A DNA stretch of 64,000 nucleotides from Lancefieldella sp. Marseille-Q7238. GTDB lineage: Bacteria; Actinomycetota; Coriobacteriia; Coriobacteriales; Atopobiaceae. The stretch's first letter is position 1, and every line of letters starts with the position of its first letter. Positions 34,138 through 42,540 of the stretch are shown one piece after another. Under the pieces are notes generated by a model. That model was not told the origin of the DNA. It saw only the letters and a program-made list of their open reading frames with translations, and did not search any database. The position numbers and the translations under genes were made by a program. Location: positions 1,182,530-1,246,529 of the forward strand of contig NZ_OX424407.1 of assembly GCF_949152215.1 (NCBI RefSeq). The letters are read 5' to 3'.

Positions 34138-35352
34138 ATGGGACGTTTTACGAACCCGCGCGACCTGTACTTTGGTGAGGGCGCACGCCACGAGGTCAAA
34201 AACCTTACAGGCAAGAGGGCAATTATCGTCTCCGGTGGCAGCTCGATGCGTCGTGGCGGCTTCCTGGGTGACGTCGAGAACGACCTGAAGTCCGCAGGCT
34301 TTGAGGTTGCTCACATTGAGGGCGTCGAGTCTGACCCGTCCGTTGAGACGGTTATGAAGGGCGCAGCTCAGATGTCTGAGTTCCAGCCTGACTGGATTAT
34401 TGCCATCGGAGGTGGCTCGCCAATTGACGCCGCGAAGGCAATGTGGATTAAGTATGAGTATCCTGAGACAACCTTTGAGGATATGTGCAAGGTCTTTGGC
34501 CTTCCTGAGCTTCGCACCAAGGCTCACTTCTGCGCTATTTCTTCCACCTCCGGCACCGCAACCGAGGTTACGGCCTTCTCGATTATTACCGACTATCAGA
34601 AGGGCGTTAAGTACCCAATTGCTGACTTCCAGATTACCCCTGACGTCGCCATTGTTGACCCCGAGCTTACCTATGGCATGCCCGTGAAGCTTGTTGCTCA
34701 TACCGGTATGGACGCACTGACCCACGCAATTGAGGCATATGTCTCCACTGCAGCTTCTATGTTTACCGATGCAGACGCTCTGCACGCCATCCGCGAGATT
34801 GTCGAGTGGCTGCCTCAGTCCTACAAGGGCGACAAAGAAGCACGTCAGCACATGCATGAAGCACAGTGTATCGCCGGCATTGCATTCTCCTCAGGCCTTT
34901 TGGGCATCGTTCACTCCATGGCTCACAAAACTGGCGCAGCGTTCTCCGGTGGACACATCATCCACGGTTGCGCCAATGCCATGTATCTTGGCAAGGTTAT
35001 CCAGTTCAATGCTCGCGATGCCCGCGCTAAGACTCGTTATGCTTACATTGCCAAGGAGATTTTGCATCTTGAGGGCGAGACTGAGGACGAGCTCGTAGCT
35101 GCGTTGGTCCAGAAGATCCGCGACATCAACGATTCTTTGGACGTTCCACAGGGCATTAAGAATTACGGCGAGGGCGGCACTAAGTCTGATACCTCTATCA
35201 TTGATGAGAAGGAGTTCTTCGAGAAGGCTCCCGAGGTTGCATGCCTTGCTATCGAGGATGCTTGCACCCTTTCCAACCCGCGTAAGCCTACGCAGGAAGA
35301 GATGGAGCAGCTGCTCAAGTGCGTCTACTATGACCTGCCTGTTGAGTTCTAA
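34138..35352 (+). CDS. Iron-containing alcohol dehydrogenase
   Basis: Group III Fe-dependent dehydrogenase, about 404 residues. GGGSPIDAAKAMW (about residues 92-104) is the NAD(P)-binding turn. HTGMDALTHAIEAYVS supplies one metal His, and HSMAHKTGAAFSGGHIIHG the remaining His ligands. ATG 34138 follows GAGAGGAAA. Similar to single-domain acetaldehyde/butanol dehydrogenases. As deoC lies 256 bp downstream in the same direction and produces acetaldehyde, reduction of acetaldehyde to ethanol is the natural role. Codon use is strongly biased (highly expressed gene style). Confidence 0.92.
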   Translation: MGRFTNPRDLYFGEGARHEVKNLTGKRAIIVSGGSSMRRGGFLGDVENDLKSAGFEVAHIEGVESDPSVETVMKGAAQMSEFQPDWIIAIGGGSPIDAAKAMWIKYEYPETTFEDMCKVFGLPELRTKAHFCAISSTSGTATEVTAFSIITDYQKGVKYPIADFQITPDVAIVDPELTYGMPVKLVAHTGMDALTHAIEAYVSTAASMFTDADALHAIREIVEWLPQSYKGDKEARQHMHEAQCIAGIAFSSGLLGIVHSMAHKTGAAFSGGHIIHGCANAMYLGKVIQFNARDARAKTRYAYIAKEILHLEGETEDELVAALVQKIRDINDSLDVPQGIKNYGEGGTKSDTSIIDEKEFFEKAPEVACLAIEDACTLSNPRKPTQEEMEQLLKCVYYDLPVEF

Positions 35353-35608
35353 GATTGCTTCACAGAGCGTATTTCGCGCATAACGCGTCATGTAAGTGTG
35401 AGCCCGGTGTCGTTTCGGCGCCGGGTTTTCTCTTGTCGCGAGTTGTTTGGAGTTGCTTGAGGCTGTTTACTGCTGTTTACCGCCACCTCGTGCTCGTTTG
35501 CCGAAGAAAGAATGAACGTTTTTATGAGTGGAACTAAACTAGTAAGGTATTGCATATTGCATGTACGTTGTACGTTGAAAGAACCAAGTCCCACAAGCAG
35601 GAGGAAAC

Positions 35609-36250
35609 ATGGAGCTTAACGGCCTTATCGATCACACAAATCTGAAGCAGAACGCGACAGCCGAAGACATCAAGAAGTTGTGCGCGGAAGCTCGGGAGTA
35701 CCACTTCAAGACTGTGGCTATTAACAGCTGCTGGACAACGCTTGCTCACAAGGAGCTCGAGGGTTCCAGCGTGGGAATTACTACCTGCATTGGGTTTCCT
35801 CTGGGGGCATGCTCGACAGAAGCAAAGGTCGCGGAGGCAAAACAGGCTGTTGCAGACGGAACAACCGAGATTGACATGGTCATTAACGGCGGACACCTCG
35901 TTGCCGGCGATGACGACTATGTTATTGCTGATATAAAGGCCGTTGTTGAAGCTGCAGGCACCGTTCCCGTTAAGGTCATTCTTGAGTGCTGCCTTTTGAA
36001 TGACGAGCAAATCGTTCGCGCTTGTGAGGATTGCCTTAAGGCAGGCGCGGCGTTTGTCAAAACCAGCACGGGCTTTAGCACGGGCGGTGCGACCGTTCAC
36101 GACGTTGAGCTTATGCGCAAAACCGTGGGCGACAAGTGCTACGTTAAAGCTGCTGGAGGCATTCACACCAAAGACGAGGCGCTTGCGATGGTTGAGGCAG
36201 GGGCCGATCGCTTGGGCGTTTCAAGCGGTATCGCAATCGTCAGCGAGTAA
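35609..36250 (+). CDS. deoC: Deoxyribose-phosphate aldolase
   Basis: Class I aldolase splitting 2-deoxyribose 5-phosphate into acetaldehyde and glyceraldehyde 3-phosphate; 213 residues, typical. EIDMVINGG (Asp89 region) and AAFVKTSTGFSTGGAT with Schiff-base Lys151 are diagnostic, followed by VKAAGGIHT with the proton-relay Lys. GCAGGAGGAAAC precedes the ATG. Terminator at 36362. It links nucleoside salvage genes further along to central metabolism. Confidence 0.96.
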   Translation: MELNGLIDHTNLKQNATAEDIKKLCAEAREYHFKTVAINSCWTTLAHKELEGSSVGITTCIGFPLGACSTEAKVAEAKQAVADGTTEIDMVINGGHLVAGDDDYVIADIKAVVEAAGTVPVKVILECCLLNDEQIVRACEDCLKAGAAFVKTSTGFSTGGATVHDVELMRKTVGDKCYVKAAGGIHTKDEALAMVEAGADRLGVSSGIAIVSE

Positions 36251-36361
36251 GTCGGCCCACGGCTTGTAGTTTACAGGCTGCAGACTACGTGTCACAGACC
36301 ACAGGTCACAGGCCACGAGCCGCAGGCATAGACTTACCGGCTACGAACTGCAGATAGATTT

Positions 36362-36404
36362 AACTTTGGGGCGGATTTCTTCAATCTGCTCCAAAGTTTG
36401 TTTT
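36362..36404 (+). terminator. Terminator of deoC
   Basis: AACTTTGGGGCGGATT pairs (two mismatches) with AATCTGCTCCAAAGTT around a short loop, followed by TGTTTT. Confidence 0.8.
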
Positions 36405-36524
36405 GAGCATAATCTGTTTGGGAGCCACTATCTTTTCAGTCTGAAAAGCGAGAGAGTCCTACGAAACGTACTGTCGTAGGAAGTACTGCGAAACGTATCG
36501 CGAGAAGTATACGCGAAGCATATT

Positions 36525-36556
36525 GCGAGAAGCCCACGCAACCCTTCTCGCCCTTT
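36525..36556. terminator. Hairpin formed by an inverted GCGAGAAG pair
   Basis: GCGAGAAG (36525-36532) pairs with CTTCTCGC (36544-36551) across an 11-nt loop and is followed by CCTTTTCC. Intergenic, so possibly terminator-like; one of several inverted GCGAGAAG pairs. Confidence 0.55.
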
Positions 36557-36557
36557 T

Positions 36558-36676
36558 CCAAAAAAGTGCCATAGTTGTGATAAAAATACTTCACAACTCA
36601 TGGCATTTTTAGGGGATTTATCACAACTGATGCCTTTTTTAGGAGTTTTCATATCACAACTCATGCACTTTTTTGG
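36558..36676. repeat. Four 23-bp units, TCACAACTnATGnCnTTTTTnGG, one inverted
   Basis: Direct units at 36591-36613, 36621-36643 and 36654-36676; an inverted unit at 36558-36580. Each is 23 bp, identical at the TCACAACT start and at the T-run plus GG end. Spacers are 7-10 bp, too short for CRISPR. On the minus strand the units would encode a repeating PKK-x-x-SC(D/E) peptide. Function unknown. Confidence 0.75.
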
Positions 36677-36772
36677 AATGAGCCGGCTGGCGGTGGGTCG
36701 GTCAACGGACAACCAACCAACACCCAACACCCCGCCAACGGACACCCAATACCCGTCCAACGAACAATGAAA

Positions 36773-37702
36773 CTAGCCCTTAAGTTTACAAAGCTGAGCG
36801 GCAGTCTTTGCGCCTAGGGCAACGTTGTTAAAGACCAGCTGGATATTGGCCTCAAGCGAATCTCCGCCGGTAATTTCAGAAACTTTGGCAAGCAAGAACG
36901 GCGTCGTCTCTTTGCCGTGGATGCCCTGTTGGGCCGCTTCGGCCAAGGCCTGTTCAATGGCAGCGTCAATGACTGCCTTGTCCATTGAATACTCCTCGGG
37001 AATGGGATTTCCAACGAGCATGCCGCCCTTAAGGCCCAGTTCACGCTTGACGTGGAAAATTCGAGCAAGCTCTTCTGGTGAATCAACACGACGGTCGACC
37101 CCAAATCCACTCTTGCGCGTATAGAACGCAGGGAGCTCATCGGTTTGATAGCCAAGAACGGGAACACCCTTGGTCTCCAGGTACTCAAGCGTTAGTCCAA
37201 GATCAAGGATAGACTTTGCGCCTGCGCAGATGACCATGACGGGCGTTTGTGCGAGCTCCTCAAGGTCAGCGGAGATGTCCATGGTTGTTTCAGCGCCGCG
37301 ATGAACGCCGCCCAGCCCGCCGGTTGCGAAAACCTCGATGCCAGCCATATGAGCAATGATCATGGTGGTGGTAACGGTGGTGGCGCCGTCGCCCTTCTCG
37401 GCAACGATAACTGGCAAATCGCGACGGCTTACCTTGGCGACCTCTCTTCCCTTTTTACCGAGATAGTCAATCTCGTCGGGAGAAAGGCCGGCGCGCAGAC
37501 GGCCGTTGATAATGGCAATGGTGGCCGGAATGGCGCCGTTGTCGCGAATGATTTGCTCGACCTTGAGGGCGGTCTCGACGTTTTGCGGATACGGCATCCC
37601 GTGGGAGATGATGGTTGACTCAAGCGCGACAACGGGTTTCTGCGCCGCAAGCGCGTCAGCTACCTCAGGTGAGATATCAAGAAAGTCATTCAGTTGAGAC
37701 AT
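36773..37702 (-). CDS. psuG: Pseudouridine-5'-phosphate glycosidase
   Basis: Cleaves (reversibly) the C-C glycosidic bond of pseudouridine 5'-phosphate, giving uracil and ribose 5-phosphate. 309 residues, typical. VALESTIISHGMPYPQN (about 24-40), TVTTTMIIAHMAGI and VFATGGLGGVHRG are family signatures including active-site residues. The start at 37702 has AAGGAACTTGT upstream. The kinase gene psuK lies 103 bp upstream on the same strand, so the pair forms a pseudouridine salvage unit in the middle of the nucleoside island. Confidence 0.95.
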   Translation of the reverse strand: MSQLNDFLDISPEVADALAAQKPVVALESTIISHGMPYPQNVETALKVEQIIRDNGAIPATIAIINGRLRAGLSPDEIDYLGKKGREVAKVSRRDLPVIVAEKGDGATTVTTTMIIAHMAGIEVFATGGLGGVHRGAETTMDISADLEELAQTPVMVICAGAKSILDLGLTLEYLETKGVPVLGYQTDELPAFYTRKSGFGVDRRVDSPEELARIFHVKRELGLKGGMLVGNPIPEEYSMDKAVIDAAIEQALAEAAQQGIHGKETTPFLLAKVSEITGGDSLEANIQLVFNNVALGAKTAAQLCKLKG

Positions 37703-37734
37703 ACAAGTTCCTTACGTAATTCTTGAGCGTAATC

Positions 37735-37812
37735 GTTGCTTCTTTTGCAGTTTCTTACAAGGTGCTTACAGGTCTTACGGAGCGCTTAGAGATTTTACGG
37801 GGCGTTTAGAGG
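37735..37812. repeat. Degenerate CTTACAGG/TTTACGGGGCG tandem repeat
   Basis: Between psuK and psuG, variants of GCTTACAGGTCTTACGGA repeat three to four times (period about 18-20 bp) and run into the psuK stop region (GCGTTTAGAGG). Another locally grown intergenic array. Confidence 0.45.
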
Positions 37813-38897
37813 TTTGCTCGATCCATCACGTTGCGCAGCGTAAGGTTGGGGTTGATAGTGGAGAAGCTCTCGGAGGCGATGGCGGAAGCAGCCAAGCCCG
37901 CGCGTCCGGATTGTACAAGATCCATGTTTTGCGTATAAGCCCAGGTGATTGCTGCGAGCATAGCATCTCCGGCGCCAGTCATGCTGGCGGTATGCGCCTC
38001 TATCATTGGCAGCTTGCAGGCTTCGCCACCCCGCTCAGCGCAGTAAAGGCCATCGGTGCCAAGAGAAATGAAGATGCGCTCAAGTCCAGTATCTAAGAGT
38101 TCTTTTGCAGCGGCTTCAAGCGAAGCATCGTCGTGGATAGTGATGCCAGAAAGAACTTCCGCTTCGAGCCGGTTGGGCTTGAGCGTGTGGAAACGACCGA
38201 GGAGATGACGAACCTTGAGAGCCTTCTTAGTCGAAACAGGGTCGCAGAAAATGGGTGCGTGGAGACTTTCGGCAAGATAGCGAAGGGTCTTGTCGGGAAG
38301 GTTAGTGTCAACAACTACTGCCGCGGCATGATCGATGATATCCATGCGCTCTTCCATGCGCTCGGGGGTCAAGTGCTGGTAAATGTCCATGTTTGAAATG
38401 GCCAGCTGCATCTCGCCGTGCTCATTCATGATGAAGAGATAGGTGGGAGTTGGCTCGTCGGGAACGATTATCGAGGGATCAAGGTTGACATTGGCGGCAC
38501 AGCAGGAATCTTTGAGCTCCTGGGCGTTTGTGTCCTGACCAAATGCGGTGAGCAGGCGAACTTCAGAGCCGAGAAGAGCGAGATTGTGTGCAATATTACG
38601 TCCGACTCCGCCGGGAGACAGGCTGACAGTGCCGGGGTTGGAGTCTGCGGGGACGAGCTTTTCATCGGGAACGCCGGCAATGTCTATGTTGGCGCCGCCA
38701 ATGACTACGACATAAGGCGTCTCGCTGAGAATGTAGCGACGTCCGAGGACTGCTCCCTTGCTGGTAAGATTACTAATATGTACAGAAACTGAGGATCGTG
38801 AAATGCCCGCGCGTTCCGCAATTTCCTTTTGTGTAATAGAAGGCTGCTCTTTGAGCCAGTTAAAAATCTGCTGCTCTCGTTCTGTAAGCGTAAACAT
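37806..38897 (-). CDS. psuK: Pseudouridine kinase (HTH-PfkB fusion)
   Basis: 363 residues in two parts. Residues 1-55 form a winged helix-turn-helix (TQKEIAERAGISRSSVSVHI) ending GRRYILSE. From about residue 60 there is a PfkB/ribokinase-fold sugar kinase: VIGGANIDIAG, SPGGVGRNIAHNLALLG (substrate-binding), then MTGAGDAMLAAI with the catalytic Asp in GAGD. With psuG next door, pseudouridine phosphorylation is the natural role. The HTH probably lets the kinase bind DNA or regulate the psu genes; such fusions are known among PfkB nucleoside kinases. Confidence 0.9.
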   Translation of the reverse strand: MFTLTEREQQIFNWLKEQPSITQKEIAERAGISRSSVSVHISNLTSKGAVLGRRYILSETPYVVVIGGANIDIAGVPDEKLVPADSNPGTVSLSPGGVGRNIAHNLALLGSEVRLLTAFGQDTNAQELKDSCCAANVNLDPSIIVPDEPTPTYLFIMNEHGEMQLAISNMDIYQHLTPERMEERMDIIDHAAAVVVDTNLPDKTLRYLAESLHAPIFCDPVSTKKALKVRHLLGRFHTLKPNRLEAEVLSGITIHDDASLEAAAKELLDTGLERIFISLGTDGLYCAERGGEACKLPMIEAHTASMTGAGDAMLAAITWAYTQNMDLVQSGRAGLAASAIASESFSTINPNLTLRNVMDRANL

Positions 38898-39217
38898 CTA
38901 CTCTACTGCTTTCTAATCGAAATGAACAAAATCTACACGATTCAGTTTACTGTAACGGGCGAGAATTGCACCCGTAAATGTTGAACTTTTTTGAGTAAGG
39001 TAGTGTTAATTACTAGTTTCGTTCCTTTTTAGGGAGTTACTCATTTTTTCCTAAGCACTTCTTTATTACCGTTTGCAGAATTCTAGCGCCGCAATCGGTA
39101 GGCGCTCTATAAAAATCGCTTGATTGACAAAGAGTGTAATAAAATAAAAAAGTGTAATTTTATGTATAGACGTTTCTTAGTCACAGCACCTGGAAATGCC
39201 TGCAGGATGGAGGATTC
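38898..39217. promoter_or_regulatory. Divergent promoter region psuK/deoB
   Basis: 320 bp, AT-rich, without a convincing gene. A TTGACA hexamer at 39124 followed by A/T-rich sequence could be a promoter reading toward deoB. GGAGGATTC just before 39218 is the deoB ribosome site. I see no clear palindrome here. Confidence 0.45.
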
Positions 39218-40408
39218 ATGGCAAAACGCGTGTTTGTCGTTGTTCTTGACAGTTTCGGCATCGGTGAAGAACCCGATGCACCAGAATATGGAGATGAAGG
39301 CAGCAATACCCTTTGCGCCTGCGGAACCAGCCCTTATTTACATATTCCCAACATGGCTCGCATGGGGCTTCTTAATATTGATGGCGCTCTTGACTCCGTA
39401 TATAAAACTGATTTAGCTCCTGTTGAACATCCCGAAGGAGCCTTTGCTCGCATGCAGGAACGCTCAGCGGGCAAAGATACTACCGTAGGTCATTGGGAGA
39501 TGGCCGGCGTTATCTCGCCGCGTCGTTTTCCCACATACCCGGACGGGTTTCCTCAGGAAATTATTGAGGAGTTTGAGCGTCAGACCGGCCGCAAGGTCAT
39601 CTGTAACAAACCGTATTCCGGAACAGAGGTTATTAAGGACTTCGGTAAAGAAATGGTTGAAACGGGAGCGCTGATTGTCTATACCTCGGCTGATTCCGTT
39701 TTCCAAATTGCCGCTCACGAGGACGTTGTTCCCGTTGAGACGCTCTATGACTACTGCCGTATCGCCCGTGCTATTCTTCAGGGAGATCATGGCGTTGCTC
39801 GTGTCATCGCCCGTCCTTTTGAGGGGGAGTGGCCGTATACGCGCACGCCTCGCCGCCATGACTTCTCGCTGGAGCCGACAGGTACCACCATGCTGGATCA
39901 GCTGAAAGAAAACGGTTTTGACGTGCTTTCAATCGGCAAGATTTACGATATCTTCGCGCATCGTGGAACAACCGATCATGTGTTTACCTCAGGTAATCCC
40001 GAGGGTATCGAGCGCACCATCGAAGCAACGCATAAGGATTTCCATGGCCTGTGCTTTACTAATCTGGTTGACACAGACATGATTTACGGGCACCGTAATG
40101 ACGTGAACGGCTACGCTAAGGCGCTTTCGTACTTTGACGAGAAACTTCCCGAGCTCACCGCGGGTCTCGGCAAAGACGACCTGCTTATGATTACGGCTGA
40201 CCATGGCTGTGATCCCGTTACGCCTTCCACCGACCACTCGCGCGAATACGTACCCTGGCTGATATACGGCCCGCGCGTCAAAGCCGGCACCAATCTTCAC
40301 ACGCTTCCGACATTTGCGGATCTTGCCGAAACAGTCCTCGCGTATCTGGGCGCTCCTCAGCTGGGTGTGGGCACGTCGCACGTTTCCGAAATCCTGAAGG
40401 AGGATTAA
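39218..40408 (+). CDS. deoB: Phosphopentomutase
   Basis: Alkaline-phosphatase-fold mutase converting (deoxy)ribose 1-phosphate to the 5-phosphate, 396 residues. VVLDSFGIGEEPDAPEYGD holds the first Mn ligands, KDTTVGHWEM the phosphorylated Thr region, and ITADHGCDPVTPSTDHSRE the remaining Asp/His metal ligands. The stop codon abuts the deoD ATG directly. It connects nucleoside phosphorylases with deoC and the pentose pathway. Confidence 0.97.
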   Translation: MAKRVFVVVLDSFGIGEEPDAPEYGDEGSNTLCACGTSPYLHIPNMARMGLLNIDGALDSVYKTDLAPVEHPEGAFARMQERSAGKDTTVGHWEMAGVISPRRFPTYPDGFPQEIIEEFERQTGRKVICNKPYSGTEVIKDFGKEMVETGALIVYTSADSVFQIAAHEDVVPVETLYDYCRIARAILQGDHGVARVIARPFEGEWPYTRTPRRHDFSLEPTGTTMLDQLKENGFDVLSIGKIYDIFAHRGTTDHVFTSGNPEGIERTIEATHKDFHGLCFTNLVDTDMIYGHRNDVNGYAKALSYFDEKLPELTAGLGKDDLLMITADHGCDPVTPSTDHSREYVPWLIYGPRVKAGTNLHTLPTFADLAETVLAYLGAPQLGVGTSHVSEILKED

Positions 40409-41134
40409 ATGCCTGCAACTCCTACACCGCATAACGCCGCCCTTGAAGGTCAGATTGCAAAGACCGTTCTGATGCCGGGCGATCCGCTTCGAGCCAAGTT
40501 GCTTGCTGAGAAGTACCTCGAGAACGTTGAGCAGTTCAATACCGTGCGCAATATGTTTGGCTATACCGGCACCTACCAGGGAAATCCCGTCTCCGTTATG
40601 GGTTCTGGTATGGGTATGCCTTCCATCGGCATTTACTCGTATGAGCTTTTCAACTTTTACGACGTCGATAACATTATTCGCATCGGTTCTGCGGGCGGGC
40701 TTGCAGATGGCGTCAAGTTGCGCGATATCGTGGTAGGCATGGGTGCCTGCACCGACTCAAACTACGCGTCCCAGTTCAACCTGCCGGGAACCTATGCGCC
40801 AATCGCCGACTACGGTCTGCTTCGTCGCGCGGTGAACGGCGCTGAAAACCTTGGTTATCCCGTGCGTGTGGGTAACGTCCTTGCCAGCGATACATTTTAT
40901 GGAGCCGATGAAACAGCGCTTTCTCGCTGGGCATCCATGGGCGTGCTTGCTGTCGAGATGGAGTCCGCAGCCCTCTATCTCAATGCCGCGTACGCCAAGA
41001 AGCACGCGCTTTGCTTGTTGACCATATCAGACCTTCCTCTGGCGGGAGAGTCTCTTCCGGCGGAAGAACGTCAAACGAGTTTCACGCAGATGATGGAAGT
41101 GGCGCTTTCACTGACGCTTCCTGAGTCGCAGTAG
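40409..41134 (+). CDS. deoD: Purine-nucleoside phosphorylase (DeoD type)
   Basis: Phosphorolysis of purine (deoxy)nucleosides. 241 residues, the hexameric trimer-of-dimers type. [17 protein letters not shown] is the phosphate-binding N-terminal loop, [14 protein letters not shown] and RIGSAGGL follow, and [12 protein letters not shown] is the nucleoside-binding motif with the conserved Glu/Met/Glu. It begins immediately after the deoB stop codon. An inverted GGCGAGAAG hairpin lies downstream. Confidence 0.96.
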   Translation: MPATPTPHNAALEGQIAKTVLMPGDPLRAKLLAEKYLENVEQFNTVRNMFGYTGTYQGNPVSVMGSGMGMPSIGIYSYELFNFYDVDNIIRIGSAGGLADGVKLRDIVVGMGACTDSNYASQFNLPGTYAPIADYGLLRRAVNGAENLGYPVRVGNVLASDTFYGADETALSRWASMGVLAVEMESAALYLNAAYAKKHALCLLTISDLPLAGESLPAEERQTSFTQMMEVALSLTLPESQ

Positions 41135-41141
41135 GTTTGTT

Positions 41142-41193
41142 GGCGAGAAGCCCACAGAGTCCCAGGCGTTTGGGAGGATTTGTGCTTCTCGCC
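41142..41193 (+). terminator. Hairpin after deoD from an inverted GGCGAGAAGC pair
   Basis: GGCGAGAAGC (41142-41151) pairs perfectly with GCTTCTCGCC (41184-41193) over a 32-nt loop. There is a short T-rich stretch after it. It resembles uptake-sequence terminators in other genera. Confidence 0.6.
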
Positions 41194-41316
41194 TTATGAT
41201 TTGGAGCCATGCGAAGGATGCTATTCGGGCGACTTCGCAGGTAATAGTGAGGGAAAAAATGGTTCCCTCAAGAGACCCCGGCACACGCGGGGGTGGACAA
41301 ACGTAAGGAGAGTCCG

Positions 41317-42408
41317 ATGAGCAATTCTGTTTCACGTCGTGGCTTTGTCACCGGTGCCGCTGGTGCCGGCGCAATGGCTATTCTCGCAGGTCTTACGGCT
41401 TGCGGCGGCTCAAAGAAAGACGACACCAAGAAGGGCGCAGGCGGCGGCGACCAGGCCAAGTCCAAAGCTAAGCTTGAGATGGTCACCGATACTGGTGGTG
41501 TCAATGACCAGTCCTTCAACCAGCTTGCCTGGGAGGGCATGCAGCAGCTCCAGAAGGAAGAGGGCTGGGACGTCAGCTATCTTGAGTCAAAGCAGGAGTC
41601 TGACTACGCTACCAACCTCGATAAGGCTGTCGACGATAAGTCTCAGCTCGTGTGGGGCGTTGGCTTTGCTATGGCAGACGCTATCGTTGAATCCGCGAAG
41701 AAGAATTCTGACGTTCAGTTTGCCATTATTGACAACGGCAATGACGACAGCTCTATCGCTAACCTGACTGGCGTTACCTTCCGTGCCCAAGAGCCTTCAT
41801 TCCTCGTAGGCTACATTGCGGCTCGTACTACCAAGACGGGTAAGGTTGGCTTTGTCGGCGGCATCACGTCTGCCATCATCGATCAGTTTGAGTATGGCTA
41901 CAGGGCCGGCGTCCTCTTTGCGAACAAAGAGCAGAGCCTGAACGTTGAGGTTCAGTCCCAGTATGCTGACTCCTTTACTGACGCTGCAAAGGGCAAGTCT
42001 ATCGCCGCTAAGATGTTCTCTGACGGCTGCGACGTTGTCTTCCACGCCGCTGGCGGCGTTGGCACGGGCGTTATCGAGGCCGCTAAGGACGCCGGCAAGT
42101 TTGCCATCGGCGTCGACAAGGACCAGGCGTATCTGGCGCCTGAAAACGTCCTGACTTCCGCGCTCAAGAAAGTCAACGTGGCCGTTGTTGACGTCTCCAA
42201 GAAGATCCTGAAAGACGGAGACAAGGGCGGTAAGACCGTTGAGCTGGGCTTCACTGATGACGCTGTCGGTATTCCTGAGGACCACAAGCTCATGGGCGAT
42301 GAGGTTTACAAGGGCGCTATGGACGCTGCCGACAAGATTAAGGCTGGCTCCATTGTTCCTCCCGCCAACAAGGACGACCTGGAAAAGTACGAGAAGACTC
42401 TCGCATAA
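41317..42408 (+). CDS. BMP-family nucleoside-binding lipoprotein
   Basis: Substrate-binding protein of a nucleoside ABC importer (PnrA/BmpA family), 363 residues. The signal peptide has a twin-arginine-like SRRGFVTGAAGAGAMAI followed by the lipobox LTAC, so it should be lipid-anchored outside the membrane, probably after Tat export. The mature region shows TDTGGVNDQSFNQLAWEG, the diagnostic BMP start. GTAAGGAGAG precedes ATG 41317. The ATPase and two permease genes follow; purine or pyrimidine nucleosides are the expected ligands. Confidence 0.95.
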   Translation: MSNSVSRRGFVTGAAGAGAMAILAGLTACGGSKKDDTKKGAGGGDQAKSKAKLEMVTDTGGVNDQSFNQLAWEGMQQLQKEEGWDVSYLESKQESDYATNLDKAVDDKSQLVWGVGFAMADAIVESAKKNSDVQFAIIDNGNDDSSIANLTGVTFRAQEPSFLVGYIAARTTKTGKVGFVGGITSAIIDQFEYGYRAGVLFANKEQSLNVEVQSQYADSFTDAAKGKSIAAKMFSDGCDVVFHAAGGVGTGVIEAAKDAGKFAIGVDKDQAYLAPENVLTSALKKVNVAVVDVSKKILKDGDKGGKTVELGFTDDAVGIPEDHKLMGDEVYKGAMDAADKIKAGSIVPPANKDDLEKYEKTLA

Positions 42409-42423
42409 GAAGAAACGTATATG

Positions 42424-42464
42424 CGGCGAGAAGGATCTGAGGCTTGAGGTCCTTCTCGCCGTTT
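42424..42464 (+). terminator. Hairpin from an inverted CGGCGAGAAGG pair
   Basis: CGGCGAGAAGG (42424-42434) pairs perfectly with CCTTCTCGCCG (42451-42461), loop 16 nt, followed by TTTA. It lies between the binding-protein gene and the ATPase gene; such a hairpin may lower transporter expression relative to the abundant lipoprotein. Confidence 0.7.
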
Positions 42465-42540
42465 AATGAACTGTTTCGACAGCTAAGGGGCCCATCTCGG
42501 GTCCCTTGGTGGTGAAACGCGAACGAAAAGGAGGTGGCTC

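Larger units (their letters stand above)
36251..36772. other. Repeat-rich 520-bp gene-poor region
   Basis: No convincing gene. It holds, in order: ACAGG/CACAG-rich short repeats (36268-36355), the deoC terminator, a GCGAnAnGTAT tandem array (36440-36535), an inverted GCGAGAAG pair (36525-36551), four 23-bp TCACAACT units (36558-36676), and a CAACGGACA/CACCC tandem array (36690-36765). A 110-codon open frame crosses the region on the minus strand only because the 30- and 33-bp spacings keep phase. I rate it unlikely to be a normal protein gene. Confidence 0.6.

Noticed and set aside
36558-36676. CRISPR array
   Set aside because: Units are 23 bp but spacers are only 7-10 bp, one unit is inverted, and no cas gene is present.
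36428-36760. A 110-codon minus-strand protein
   Set aside because: It spans three unrelated repeat arrays, lacks a ribosome site and has no coding signal outside the in-phase repeats.
37735-37812. Operator array for psuG
   Set aside because: The units extend into the psuK stop region and are too degenerate; they look like another slippage array.
41142-41193. Riboswitch between deoD and the nucleoside-binding lipoprotein gene
   Set aside because: The structure is only a 10-bp stem with a 32-nt loop; no purine riboswitch core with conserved junction bases is visible.
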